Positions 7,173 through 15,849 of a stretch of 64,000 nt of DNA are shown one piece after another. The position numbers and the translations under genes are program-made. The stretch is taken from contig NZ_JABXKK010000085.1 of assembly GCF_017115045.1 (NCBI RefSeq), positions 114,373-178,372 on the forward strand. The letters are read 5' to 3'. Position 1 is the first letter of the stretch. Each line of letters starts with the position of its first letter. The notes under the pieces were generated by a model. That model had not been told where the DNA came from. It saw nothing but the letters and a program-made list of their open reading frames with translations, and ran no database searches. The DNA comes from Nostoc sp. NMS8. GTDB lineage: Bacteria; Cyanobacteriota; Cyanobacteriia; Cyanobacteriales; Nostocaceae.

Positions 7173-10100
7173 GGTACTTCCTTCGTGAGTTCTTTTTCCA
7201 AGGCAGTTTTAACTTGTTCATATTCCTGATATAGTTGTGAAAATAATTCTAGGATGTTTTCTAATTTACTGTTGCGCCCCTGTGCTTCTAACACCTTGCA
7301 AAGCTGCGCCAAGGCGATCGCTCCAACAGAAGCACTGCTGGACTTGAGTTTGTGGGCTGTCTTCCATAGGGTTTCGGTATCCTGATTTATAATGGCTGTG
7401 TTTATATCTTCTACTAGTCTCGGTGTTTCTGTAAGATAACACTCAATTAGTTGAGCAAATACTAGACGATCTCCTCTGACCATATTCCGCAAGGATTGGA
7501 GGATTTTGGCATCAATATTATTGGCGCTTTTTAATCTCTGGTTTTGCCCTGACTGTAGAATATTTGGCGAAGGTTGCAATTCTGGGTACATCACTTTCCC
7601 TTGTTTGACTATGGAAGTCAATTCAGAACTTCTTTGAGGTTGACATTTGCTGAGAGCCTGAGCTAACTCTGGAAGCTGAATCGGTTTGCTAATGTAGTCA
7701 TCCATACCAGCAGCAAGACAAACTTGGCGATCGCCCCGCATTGCATTAGCAGTTATGGCAATGATATAAGGACGAAAACCCACTCCCCATTCTTGACAGA
7801 TTCTCCGAGTTGTTTCTAACCCATCCATTTCTGGCATATTGACATCCAGCAACACTACGTCATAAGGCTGTTTTTGCAAAGCTGCGATCGCTTCTAGCCC
7901 ATTAGTGACGACATCTGCCCCATAACCTATTTTTTGTAGCATCAATAGGGCAACTTTCTGATTGACAACCGTATCCTCTGCCAAAAGAATCCGCAGTGGC
8001 AGTCGATGGGCTAAATGCCGATCAACCAAGGGAAAATCAGAAACACTGGCTGGGATCGGCTGATTTCCCAAAATACGGGTAATAACATCGTAGAGTTGAG
8101 ACTGTTTTATGGGTTTACTCAAAGAGGCAGCAAACTGAACATCATTAAAGTCAGAAGAAGTTTCTACTTTACCCAAAGAAGTCATAATCACTAAAGGCAG
8201 ATTTTGATAACTAAATTGCTTACGGATTTGACGAGCTAGGGATATGCCATCCATTTCTGGCATCTGCATATCTAAAATGGCAATATCAAACTGTGTTCCC
8301 TGAGCAAGTTCAGCTAAAGCTTCTTTCGCAGATTTGGCAGCATAAGTTTCCATCTTCCAAGACTCTGCTTGCAAGCTAAGAATTTGGCGGTTGGTCAGAT
8401 TGTCATCTACAATCAAGATTCGCTTGGACGCCAGCTGCACTGTCGAAGTGCTTAATTCCGGTTGTTCTGACTGAGCAGCTATTTTGGTTCTAATAGTGAA
8501 GTAAAATGTTGAACCTTGGGAAGAATCAGGAGATGATAAGAATTTTCCATTTTTCCATCTACGGCTAGGATTGCCACCGACAAATCCCTGGCTTTCTACC
8601 CAAAGAGTGCCACCCATCATCTTACTAAGCCGCTTGCTGATTACCAGTCCTAGCCCTGTGCCGCCATATCGTCTAGTCATAGAGACATCAGCCTGAGTGA
8701 AGGGTTGAAATAATCGTTCTATTTTATCTGGTGCGATGCCAATACCTGTATCTTTGATAGCAAATTGAATTTGGACTGGGTACTGGGTACTGGGGACTGG
8801 GGACTGGGAAGAAGTTTCTTGATCCTCCTCATTACCCCTTATCCTCAATCCCCGATCCCCAGTCCCCAATTCAACAGAGAGTACCACTTCTCCTTTTTCA
8901 GTAAATTTAATGGCATTGTTAAGGAGATTCATCAAGACTTGGCGCAGACGTGTTAAATCGCCGACGATCTGAGTAGGAACTTGGGGCTGGATCAGGTAAA
9001 CTAATTCGATATCCTTTTGGGCAGCTTTTGGAGCCACAAGTGAAATAGCCTGCTCCACACAAGCCCTTAAATCAAAAGGCTGTTCTTCCAATTCCAGTTT
9101 GCCCGACTCAATTTTGGAGAAATCTAAAATGTCGTTGATGATGGTGAGTAAAGCATCTCCGCTACTGCGAACTGTTTCCACAAAGTCTTGCTGTTGAGGC
9201 GTGAGGTCAGTATCCAACAGTAAACCTGTCATGGCAATAACAGCATTCATTGGAGTCCGAATTTCGTGGCTCATCATCGCCAAAAACTCACTTTTTGCGC
9301 GATTTGCGGCTTCTGCGTGACGTTTTGCTTGCTCCAAAGCAAAGTTTTTCAAGGTAAGTTCTTCCCGTCGGCGCGTTTCTTGTTCCAGTAAGTGAGCTTG
9401 TGCTAGAGCAATACCTAATTGAGCCGCCACTGCTTCTAGTAATTCGATTTCGTCTTGTGTCCATTGTCGAAAATAGCTGCATTGGTGTAAGATTATCGCA
9501 CCATTGGGTTCTCCTTGATAGGATGTACGGATTGACAGCATAGACTTCAGCCCCATTTTTCGGCAGATCGCTTCAGCCCCTTGCAGTAAAGGATCGACGT
9601 ACACATCAAAAGAAGCGATCGCACTTTCTTGTGCCATCATCTGCTCTGCATAAGGATTATCAGTCAGGGGAACTTCCGATCTCAACATAGTGCAGCGATC
9701 GGGGAAAATATTATACTCTGCTACTAGAGGAATTTGGGGTGTGGGATGACTAACGTAGGAATGGATTAGACAGCAATCAACTTTAAAGGCTTGTCCAATT
9801 TGGGTAGCAGCCGTCTCAAAGATTTTGCTGGTATCGAGACTTTGACGAATTTCCTGAGTAATTTGTTCAAGTAGTAGAGTGCGATGCAATTGCCTTTGCA
9901 GCGCCTCTTTAGCCCGTTTGTTTTCGGTAATATCGTGATTAATGCTAACAGTGGCGATCGTTTCTCCCTGTTCATCCTGTAAGGAGACTACGGTTGTTTC
10001 AGAAATTCCCTCGCTACCATCTTTACGAATAAAGTGTATTTCCCCTGACCAGCATCCCTGCTGGTTGATTGTTTCGAGAATTTTGCTGCTTAATGTTGGG

Positions 10101-11311
10101 GCTACTTCCGGCTGTTGCAAAATACTGGGAGTTTTAGCTAAAACCTCTGCTTTGCTATAGCCATACATGGTTTCAGCCGCAGGATTCCAGTCAATAATAT
10201 TGCCGATTAAATCTGTGATAATTACACTATCATGCATGTTTTCAAAAGTAAGGGCTTGCCGATGTAGACTCGCTTCGGCAAGCTTGCGTAAGCGCAGCTC
10301 ATCGTAGACATCGCTAATATCTGTCTGAATCCCAATAAAGTGGCTTAACTCGCCATTTTCGTCATAGATCGGAGAAATACTCAATTGATTCCAGAACAAA
10401 GTACCATCTTTGCGATAGTTGCGGAGAACCACTTTACAACTTGTTCCAGCTTGAAGAGATGAGCGCAATTCATTGAGTGCTGGTTGCTGGGTATCTGTGC
10501 GTTGCAAAAATCGACAGTTTTGCCCAATCACCTCAGTAGCACTGTAGCCTGTTATTTGCTCAAAGGCGTGGTTGACGTAAATAACCGGATTGTAAGCGAG
10601 TCTAGCATCGGCAATAATAATTCCATTACTGGTAGCAGCAAGCGCCCTCTCCCTCAGTCTCAAGGTTTCTTCAACCATCTTTAAATCAGTAATGTCAAAC
10701 ATAAACCCCCTCAGCATCGTAGGAGTTCCTGCTTCTTCAACTACACTAACAATGTCTCGTAGCCAAATAACTCGCCCGTCGGCTGCTAACATTCGATATT
10801 CTAATTCGTGATTTTCACACTTAGCAGTTGCTTCTTGGCGAAAATAAACAGACTTTTGCTTGTCATGTGGATGCAGATGATTAACCCAAAAATTTTCCTC
10901 GTACCATTCTGCGATCGCATAATTTAGCAAGTCTACCGCTTGCGGCCCAACGTAAGTAAATCGCCAAGTTTTTAAGTCTAATTCCCAAGGGATGACTTTG
11001 ACAGTTTCCAACAGCTGTCGCAAACGATTTTCACTGGTGCGGAGGGCAACTTCTGTCTGTTCCTGTTCAAAAATCCGATCAGTTAATTCCTGATTTATTG
11101 CTTTTATCTGTTGGTTACTTACTTTCATCATCAAGGTGAAATAGATTGATAATATCAGGGTGATAACAAGAAATAACCCTAAAATCAATACTACTTGTGC
11201 GAATAACCCCGGAGTTTGGATTAAAAGTCTCTGCCAGAGTAGGACTACAGAGATTGAGTAGACAATCCCCAGCAACAGCGCTAGTAATTCTTGTTTGCGA
11301 AAAAATTTCAC
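7169..11311 (-). CDS. Hybrid sensor histidine kinase: 2 TM, 3 PAS, GAF, HisKA/HATPase, 2 REC, Hpt
   Basis: 1380 residues. Two N-terminal membrane helices (about 10-60) and a short coiled coil are followed by three PAS/PAC units (about 85-465) and a GAF domain (about 480-640). The HisKA region has MSHEIRTPMNAV with its His near 681. The HATPase domain (about 780-930) has an N-box NLLNNAIKFT, DTGIGI and GGTGLGL. Two REC domains carry acceptors in LDMQMPEMDG and LDVNMPEMDG, and a C-terminal Hpt has its His in TAHKLKSSS near 1319. It is a membrane-anchored BarA-type phosphorelay, probably feeding the overlapping diguanylate cyclase. A repeat-derived loop is inserted in the ATPase domain (8774-8872). 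Confidence 0.95.
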   Translation of the reverse strand: MKFFRKQELLALLLGIVYSISVVLLWQRLLIQTPGLFAQVVLILGLFLVITLILSIYFTLMMKVSNQQIKAINQELTDRIFEQEQTEVALRTSENRLRQLLETVKVIPWELDLKTWRFTYVGPQAVDLLNYAIAEWYEENFWVNHLHPHDKQKSVYFRQEATAKCENHELEYRMLAADGRVIWLRDIVSVVEEAGTPTMLRGFMFDITDLKMVEETLRLRERALAATSNGIIIADARLAYNPVIYVNHAFEQITGYSATEVIGQNCRFLQRTDTQQPALNELRSSLQAGTSCKVVLRNYRKDGTLFWNQLSISPIYDENGELSHFIGIQTDISDVYDELRLRKLAEASLHRQALTFENMHDSVIITDLIGNIIDWNPAAETMYGYSKAEVLAKTPSILQQPEVAPTLSSKILETINQQGCWSGEIHFIRKDGSEGISETTVVSLQDEQGETIATVSINHDITENKRAKEALQRQLHRTLLLEQITQEIRQSLDTSKIFETAATQIGQAFKVDCCLIHSYVSHPTPQIPLVAEYNIFPDRCTMLRSEVPLTDNPYAEQMMAQESAIASFDVYVDPLLQGAEAICRKMGLKSMLSIRTSYQGEPNGAIILHQCSYFRQWTQDEIELLEAVAAQLGIALAQAHLLEQETRRREELTLKNFALEQAKRHAEAANRAKSEFLAMMSHEIRTPMNAVIAMTGLLLDTDLTPQQQDFVETVRSSGDALLTIINDILDFSKIESGKLELEEQPFDLRACVEQAISLVAPKAAQKDIELVYLIQPQVPTQIVGDLTRLRQVLMNLLNNAIKFTEKGEVVLSVELGTGDRGLRIRGNEEDQETSSQSPVPSTQYPVQIQFAIKDTGIGIAPDKIERLFQPFTQADVSMTRRYGGTGLGLVISKRLSKMMGGTLWVESQGFVGGNPSRRWKNGKFLSSPDSSQGSTFYFTIRTKIAAQSEQPELSTSTVQLASKRILIVDDNLTNRQILSLQAESWKMETYAAKSAKEALAELAQGTQFDIAILDMQMPEMDGISLARQIRKQFSYQNLPLVIMTSLGKVETSSDFNDVQFAASLSKPIKQSQLYDVITRILGNQPIPASVSDFPLVDRHLAHRLPLRILLAEDTVVNQKVALLMLQKIGYGADVVTNGLEAIAALQKQPYDVVLLDVNMPEMDGLETTRRICQEWGVGFRPYIIAITANAMRGDRQVCLAAGMDDYISKPIQLPELAQALSKCQPQRSSELTSIVKQGKVMYPELQPSPNILQSGQNQRLKSANNIDAKILQSLRNMVRGDRLVFAQLIECYLTETPRLVEDINTAIINQDTETLWKTAHKLKSSSASVGAIALAQLCKVLEAQGRNSKLENILELFSQLYQEYEQVKTALEKELTKEVP
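8774..8872. repeat. ACTGGGG-type STRR translated inside the kinase ATPase domain
   Basis: The plus strand reads GGGTACTGGGTACTGGGGAC and ends with the complementary CCCCGATCCCCAGTCCCC. It is in frame and encodes about 30 low-complexity residues between the VVLSVEL strand and the FAIKDTGIGI motif. Confidence 0.85.
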
Positions 11312-12205
11312 AGCTTTAAACCAGTCATATCAGTGCTGTTTGACCATTTATTAACCCTCCAGCACTTTAGGGCTTATTAGAGAAGGCAGTCCCGATGAAA
11401 CAAGTTTCAAAAGCCTTGAATGAAAGAATCACTGGGGACTGGGGATTAGGTACTGGGGACTGGGGAGAATAGTAACTACTCACTCAGCACTCAGCACGGG
11501 CTAAACCTTAGCTATCCGCTAACAACACTTTCAAGTCAGGAGGTAGACAGCGCAGCATCTCTTAGAGAGCATCAGGCAGCTATTGCAGGAGTAAAGAACT
11601 ATAAATGATTTCTGGACTATTACCCAGTTTAAAAAGAAGAATTGTATCCCGCGCTATGCGTCTTGATACAAAGCTTCCCGTCTTGCTTCAATCCCACGCT
11701 TTTAAACGTGAGTTACTGCTTTCTCCTGAATACACTAACTTTTATTTCTAAATAATCTAAAATATCAATGTCAAGGGTAAGATTACGAAATTTATTTTTA
11801 ATAAAAACATTTGTATATAATCTTGGCAAAAAAACTTAATAATTTATAGTTATATAGCAATACAGTTCCGATAAGCCCAAGACACTTGTAGAGACGGCGA
11901 TAAATCGCCGTCTCTACAACCCAAAATTGTTGCCAGTAGCCCTTAAATGAATCATATTGATTTATATAGGACTAGTATTTGATCGAACAAAATTCAGGAG
12001 TCAGAATAGTTAAAGAATAAGAACAACATTTGATGAATAAATATGCTAATTATTCTGTAGTTCTTATAAATTCTGACTCCTGACTCCTGGGTGCTGAATT
12101 CTTACGGCAGTTTTAGTTTTTAGCGTAAACCCAAGCGTATTGGGTTATTGTCACCTGTAAGCTGTTACCTATTTTTTAAGATAGGTCTATTTCTGTACTT
12201 GTATT
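11312..12205. other. 894-bp non-coding stretch with several repeats
   Basis: No gene is supported here. It holds ACTGGGG-type STRRs at about 11431-11470, CACTCAGCACTCAG at about 11478-11495, an R2 repeat at 11857-11935, and an imperfect inverted repeat 11993-12089 (CAGGAGTCAGAAT pairing with ATTCTGACTCCTG). The kinase promoter should lie just upstream of 11311 but was not identified. Confidence 0.7.
11857..11935. repeat. Dispersed repeat R2, copy 1
   Basis: AGCAATACAGTTCCGATAAGCCC is followed by the perfect hairpin TAGAGACGGCGAT/ATCGCCGTCTCTA. A second copy, with the same layout and a shorter palindrome, is at 55055-55145 between hepC and hepA. Confidence 0.75.
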
Positions 12206-12442
12206 TTAAATTACAGCTTCTTGGCGTTGACAATCAAAAACAACCATATAGGAAGCATTTGGTATTTCCTGAGGAAGGTGTCGCATATAGCCATCAGCAT
12301 CAGAACGGGTGCGGAAGCGAGCAACAATTTCCTGTTGTGTATTAGGAACTAGACGAGCGATCGCCCAAGAATTGAGGCGTTCTTTATAAGCAATAGTCTG
12401 ATTGTCTGATTTAGAAGCTTTGTTATCCGTATTTTCTGGCAT
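12206..12442 (-). CDS. Small conserved cyanobacterial hypothetical protein (78 aa)
   Basis: A soluble 78-residue protein starting MPENTDNKASKSD. The core (RLNSWAIARLVPNTQQEIVARF, then RSDADGYMRHLPQEIPNASYMVVFD) looks like a compact alpha/beta fold with regular spacing of aromatic residues. No signal peptide or membrane helix. I recognise the type as a recurrent Nostocales small protein without assigned function. The RBS is weak (GGGTAAC region). It stands alone; a plus-strand terminator-like hairpin lies 30 bp upstream of its start. Confidence 0.7.
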   Translation of the reverse strand: MPENTDNKASKSDNQTIAYKERLNSWAIARLVPNTQQEIVARFRTRSDADGYMRHLPQEIPNASYMVVFDCQRQEAVI

Positions 12443-12473
12443 AATTATGTTACCCGTATGAAGTTTAATGAAG

Positions 12474-12518
12474 AGCGTTAATTAGTTTCTAGGTAGGAAT
12501 GCACTAACGCTTTTTTTT
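12474..12518 (+). terminator. Terminator-like hairpin, plus strand
   Basis: AGCGTTA (12474-12480) pairs with TAACGCT (12505-12511) and is followed by eight T residues. No plus-strand gene precedes it, so it may end an antisense transcript over the 12206-12442 gene or be fortuitous. Confidence 0.4.
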
Positions 12519-13067
12519 ATGCTGCTGCCACCTTGTTATTCGATTATTAATAAATTGTCAACACTTAGCGCTATCTTTTAGACCAACTTAGTCGAAATTT
12601 TCAGATGGTTATGAATCTCAAATCCTTAATCTGCAATTGTTTCCAGCAGACAACAAGGCTCAAGCAAATAGTTTAGCAATTATTGGGTTTGCATAATTTG
12701 TATGCCTACACATAAGTAAAATCCGCATCAGTGGTAAAGCGAACATCAATGTCTGAAAAAGTACTATTAGAAACTCACTGAAAAAAGAACAATAACATGC
12801 GTAGAATTAATAGGTGCAGACAACCTCTTAATTTTTTTATAGTGCGATAGCTATAGTCAAGCTATATTGCGGGCATTTACGTTTTTTATAATTAGTTTAG
12901 AATATTTAAATTTTCATAGTTTATTTAGATATAAAAAAAATGAACTTTTCCTAAAAGTTTTATTATATGTATAGGAAAAATATGTGTTGCAATTATTTAA
13001 TTTAAAACATCTTGACTAACTGCCATAAAATAGGTAAGATTCTTCCGGCGAAAATATAGCTTTGATA
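12519..13067. other. AT-rich non-coding stretch upstream of the ATP-grasp gene
   Basis: About 550 bp, strongly AT-rich, with long A/T runs at 12895-13020. I see no gene, RNA signature or clear repeat. It presumably contains the promoter of the 13068 gene. Confidence 0.6.
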
Positions 13068-14069
13068 ATGAAAACACCGTTTGTAACCTCAATAATTCAA
13101 AAACTAGCAGAGGAAATGGAAGCAGTACTTTTGGTAGACCCAAAATGTACAGTTTTAGGAATGATTACGTTTAAAAATGGCAATAAAACTTTTTTTCGTA
13201 ATAGCAAGTTTAGCATTAATTCTTTTGCTTCTGTAACAATAGCTAAAGACAAAGGGGCTTCAAACTTTTTTTTAAATAAATTTGGTTATAAAGTTACTGA
13301 AGGAAAAACATTTTTTGGTGAAGAATTATGTGAAGAAATAGGCGATCTCAAGAATATAGATGCCGGATTTTATTATGCTCAAGAGTTAGGATTTCCTGTA
13401 ATTGTCAAGCCGATTAATCTCAGTGAAGGAACGTTTGTGACAAAGGTTCATGGCAAGCAAGAATACTATCAAGCAGCCAAGAAAATATTGCGAAAAACTT
13501 CAGGATTTATTGTTGAGCGATTCTATAGTGGTAATGATTATAGAATTGTAGTACTTGATGATGAAGTAGTTTCAGCATATCAAAGAATTCCTTTATTTAT
13601 CATAGGAGATGGTAAATCTAATGTTTTGGAACTTATGCAACAAAAACAGGAAAGTTTTATCAAGAATGGTAGAAAAGAAATTATAGATTTTGAAGATTAT
13701 AGAATCAAAACAAACTTGCGAAGACGGAAATTAAAGTTTAATACTGTTATACCCAAGAACAATATAGTCTATCTTTTAGACAATGCAAATTTATCAACTG
13801 GAGGTGAAGCAGTAGATTTCACTGAAAACATACATCCTGATTTTCAAAAATTAGCAGTAAATATTACAAAAGATATGGAATTGAGATTAGCAGGCGTGGA
13901 TATTCTGACTAACGATCTAACGTCACCAATGCTAGATTACACGCTCATTGAAGTAAATGGCGCTCCTAGCTTAACTCACTACGCTTCATTTGGTGAAGTT
14001 CAGACGAAAAGAGTAGAAAATTTATATCTTAAAGTTCTCAAAGTACTTGAGAACGAAAATAATAGATAA
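13068..14069 (+). CDS. Cyanophycin-synthetase-like ATP-grasp ligase (333 aa), stand-alone
   Basis: An ATP-grasp enzyme. It contains ELGFPVIVKP (ATP-binding Lys, about 106-115), FIVERFYSGNDYRIVVLDD (adenine and strand motif), IGDGKSNVLEL, and a metal-binding LIEVNGAPSL near the C-terminus. The GNDYR...GDGKS spacing resembles the ATP-grasp half of cyanophycin synthetase or GshF rather than RimK. The Mur-ligase half of CphA is absent, so polymerisation of Asp-Arg is not implied. It could ligate an amino acid to a peptide or small acid. Start: a TTG at 13062 would add two residues, but ATG 13068 is preferred; no strong RBS. Its base composition is more AT-rich than its neighbours, a weak hint of transfer. 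It ends at a bidirectional terminator. Confidence 0.8.
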   Translation: MKTPFVTSIIQKLAEEMEAVLLVDPKCTVLGMITFKNGNKTFFRNSKFSINSFASVTIAKDKGASNFFLNKFGYKVTEGKTFFGEELCEEIGDLKNIDAGFYYAQELGFPVIVKPINLSEGTFVTKVHGKQEYYQAAKKILRKTSGFIVERFYSGNDYRIVVLDDEVVSAYQRIPLFIIGDGKSNVLELMQQKQESFIKNGRKEIIDFEDYRIKTNLRRRKLKFNTVIPKNNIVYLLDNANLSTGGEAVDFTENIHPDFQKLAVNITKDMELRLAGVDILTNDLTSPMLDYTLIEVNGAPSLTHYASFGEVQTKRVENLYLKVLKVLENENNR

Positions 14070-14090
14070 AAGCATTGATTTTGATTAGAG

Positions 14091-14115
14091 GCGGAGTAAG
14101 AGTTACTCCGCTTTA
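14091..14115. terminator. Bidirectional terminator between convergent genes
   Basis: GCGGAGTAA (14091-14099), loop GAG, TTACTCCGC (14103-14111), then TTT. It lies between the ends of the ATP-grasp gene and the 14128-14475 gene. Confidence 0.75.
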
Positions 14116-14127
14116 GCTATCTCTTTA

Positions 14128-14475
14128 TCATTCCTTATCTAGTAAGGATTCAAACTCAGCTTGTAAGGCAGTTATATCTGCTAATCTTGTAACTAGTAGA
14201 TTATCCTTACCAGCATCACTTAAACGTACTTTCCAATAACGAATACTGTCTGAGTTGTTCAACCAAAACTGAATTACGGTATCTACTACTTGATCTAGAT
14301 TCCAACCCCATTTTGCTGGAACTGATTCTACTGATTCTAGAAATGTATCTAGTGTACATGTAGGCATTCCCAAATATTCCACACCTTGGTGGTATAATTT
14401 TTGTCCACTTTGCTGTTGGTGATTAAAAAACTGCAAAAGTGGTGAGACTCCTACAATATCAAAAGTGTATTTCAT
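14128..14475 (-). CDS. Conserved hypothetical protein (115 aa)
   Basis: A soluble 115-residue protein starting MKYTFDIVGVSPLLQFFNHQ, with WGWNLDQVVDTVIQFWLN in the middle and a helical C-terminus ending in FESLLDKE. A good RBS (GGGAG, about 8 bases upstream) supports the ATG at 14475. I do not recognise a domain with known function; no signal peptide, membrane helix or metal motif. A near-perfect CIRCE operator lies 135 bp upstream of its start, so heat-shock/HrcA control is possible, though the operator could serve the opposite strand. Confidence 0.72.
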   Translation of the reverse strand: MKYTFDIVGVSPLLQFFNHQQQSGQKLYHQGVEYLGMPTCTLDTFLESVESVPAKWGWNLDQVVDTVIQFWLNNSDSIRYWKVRLSDAGKDNLLVTRLADITALQAEFESLLDKE

Positions 14476-14609
14476 GCTAGTACTCCCAGTTTTAGACTAT
14501 TTGTAGGGAAGATTTAGTTTTTTCTAAAATCACCTCTGGAAAGGAACTAAAGCATCTAGAAAAAGTTTAGATTTGGTTTAGATCATCGACATTAAACCTC
14601 AGTCATAAA

Positions 14610-14636
14610 TTAGCACTGGCAAGCGTTGAGTGCTAA
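14610..14636. promoter_or_regulatory. CIRCE operator (HrcA binding site)
   Basis: TTAGCACTG, a 9-base spacer, then GAGTGCTAA. Only one position departs from the CIRCE consensus TTAGCACTC-N9-GAGTGCTAA. CIRCE normally precedes groESL or groEL2, but no chaperone gene is in the window on either side. Confidence 0.85.
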
Positions 14637-14942
14637 TATTTATTTAGGAGTTTGATTGATTATTAAAGAGTTTCAGGCATTAATTTAGTGAATGTATATA
14701 TTTTTAATAATTATTTAATATTTTGCGTAAATCCCTATCTTGTCTGCAAGATGCTAATGCGAACAAAGTACTCCTAAGATATAACTTGAAAAGCGGTGTA
14801 AATTGGTGGTGCAGTTCTGAAAGTGTCACTCACCATACTCGCCTTTTGATTGAGGCAGTGATACGATTTAGATGTGTGAGGAGCAAGTTAGAAATAAAAA
14901 GCGTCTGGGGTGGAAACACGGCAACACTCCCAGACGCTTTTT
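14637..14942 (+). ncRNA. Candidate HrcA-controlled short transcript
   Basis: Between the CIRCE operator and the strong terminator at 14897-14942 there are about 300 bp without a credible gene. The only frame begins with TTG at 14723, runs into the terminator stem and has no RBS. The operator/terminator framing suggests a heat-inducible small RNA or a relic of a groE-type unit. Pure inference; no transcript evidence is available. Confidence 0.35.
14897..14942 (+). terminator. Strong intrinsic terminator
   Basis: GCGTCTGGG (14901-14909) pairs with CCCAGACGC (14929-14937), flanked by A4-5 upstream and T5 downstream. It can therefore act in both directions. Confidence 0.85.
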
Positions 14943-15116
14943 AATTGGCATACAGAAAAAGTTTTTGAGATAATCACCTAAAGTTCAAAATATCGTATAC
15001 AGCCTTTGCTGTATAATCAGTAAACTTAAAGCGAAACTTGGTACGATCTGCACGTTGGTAAAAGATTCTGCACCAAATACTTAAGGAAATAGATCGGCAT
15101 CCGAAGCAGCAATAGC

Positions 15117-15150
15117 CAAATCTAAAATCTAAAATCCAAAATCCAAAATT
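15117..15150. repeat. STRR (AAATCTA/AAATCCA)n
   Basis: Four to five tandem heptamers of the AAATCYA type lie directly downstream of the YbjN-like gene on its 3' side. Confidence 0.75.
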
Positions 15151-15152
15151 CC

Positions 15153-15632
15153 TTAAGTCGTACCAAATTCAGATTGTAAAGCTTCATCGTTATTATCAGC
15201 GATCGTTGCCACAATTGTAATTAGCCGAGATACTTCACCAGGAGCTAATTCTGCTAGGGTGCGTGTTGATATTACAACTACGCGATTTTCAATAATACCG
15301 AAACGTGCTTCAAAAGTGCTAGAGCAGTTCAACTCTAAAAGATAACGCAGCAATCTAGGTTCATCTTTAGCAGGTAGATTTAGCACTGTAGACCAAACCG
15401 TTATGGTGTCTTCATCGGTTGTGCCATTGAGTTGGACAAAGACTTCTACACTTCCGTACTTAAACTTCCAGAGATAACCACCTTCTGGAGTGTGGCTAAC
15501 CATCGCACTATCATCTTGTTCCAAAGAGTCGATGACATTTTCAATTACCTCCACATGGTTAATGCTGGTTGTCTCAGTGATTAGCCCATTAATGGATTCG
15601 TTATTAGTTAGGGTTTCTGGGTAGCTTGTCAT
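15153..15632 (-). CDS. YbjN-domain protein (159 aa)
   Basis: A soluble protein with a YbjN/Tir-chaperone-like alpha/beta fold (about residues 25-150). A helix is followed by strands in YLWKFKYGSVEVFVQLN and DTITVWSTVLNLP, a helix LLRYLLELNCSSTFEARFG, then a strand RVVVISTRTLAEL and a final helix. Cyanobacterial YbjN proteins resemble type III secretion chaperones in shape, but no such system exists here; they probably bind partner proteins. The first 25 residues are unstructured. It lies between the orphan terminator region and the two-partner-secretion gene, with no operon link visible. Confidence 0.8.
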   Translation of the reverse strand: MTSYPETLTNNESINGLITETTSINHVEVIENVIDSLEQDDSAMVSHTPEGGYLWKFKYGSVEVFVQLNGTTDEDTITVWSTVLNLPAKDEPRLLRYLLELNCSSTFEARFGIIENRVVVISTRTLAELAPGEVSRLITIVATIADNNDEALQSEFGTT

Positions 15633-15684
15633 ACAGATTTTTTTCTCAACATACTCGCTATTTTATCTACACATATCTGAATAA

Positions 15685-15752
15685 TACCAATTTGAAAAAA
15701 GAATGCGGCAAATGGTAAATGTTGGTTTATTTATGCCGTGTTGTACTAGAGT
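15685..15752. repeat. Dispersed repeat R3, partial copy
   Basis: GGTTTATTTATGCCGTGTTGTACTAGAG corresponds to GGTTTACTTCCGCCGTGCTGTACTAGC at the end of the 6105-6208 copy. Confidence 0.55.
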
Positions 15753-15849
15753 AAGTGCTATGTCACCAGAAAGCGATCGCTAATTTTTTATAATTATCAC
15801 AGCTGGCTGGATGATGTGATCGCAAGCGATTACTCCCTATTCTCCATCT

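Noticed and set aside
14723..14944. 73-residue frame between CIRCE and terminator
   Set aside because: TTG start, no RBS, runs into the terminator stem and has no recognisable sequence.
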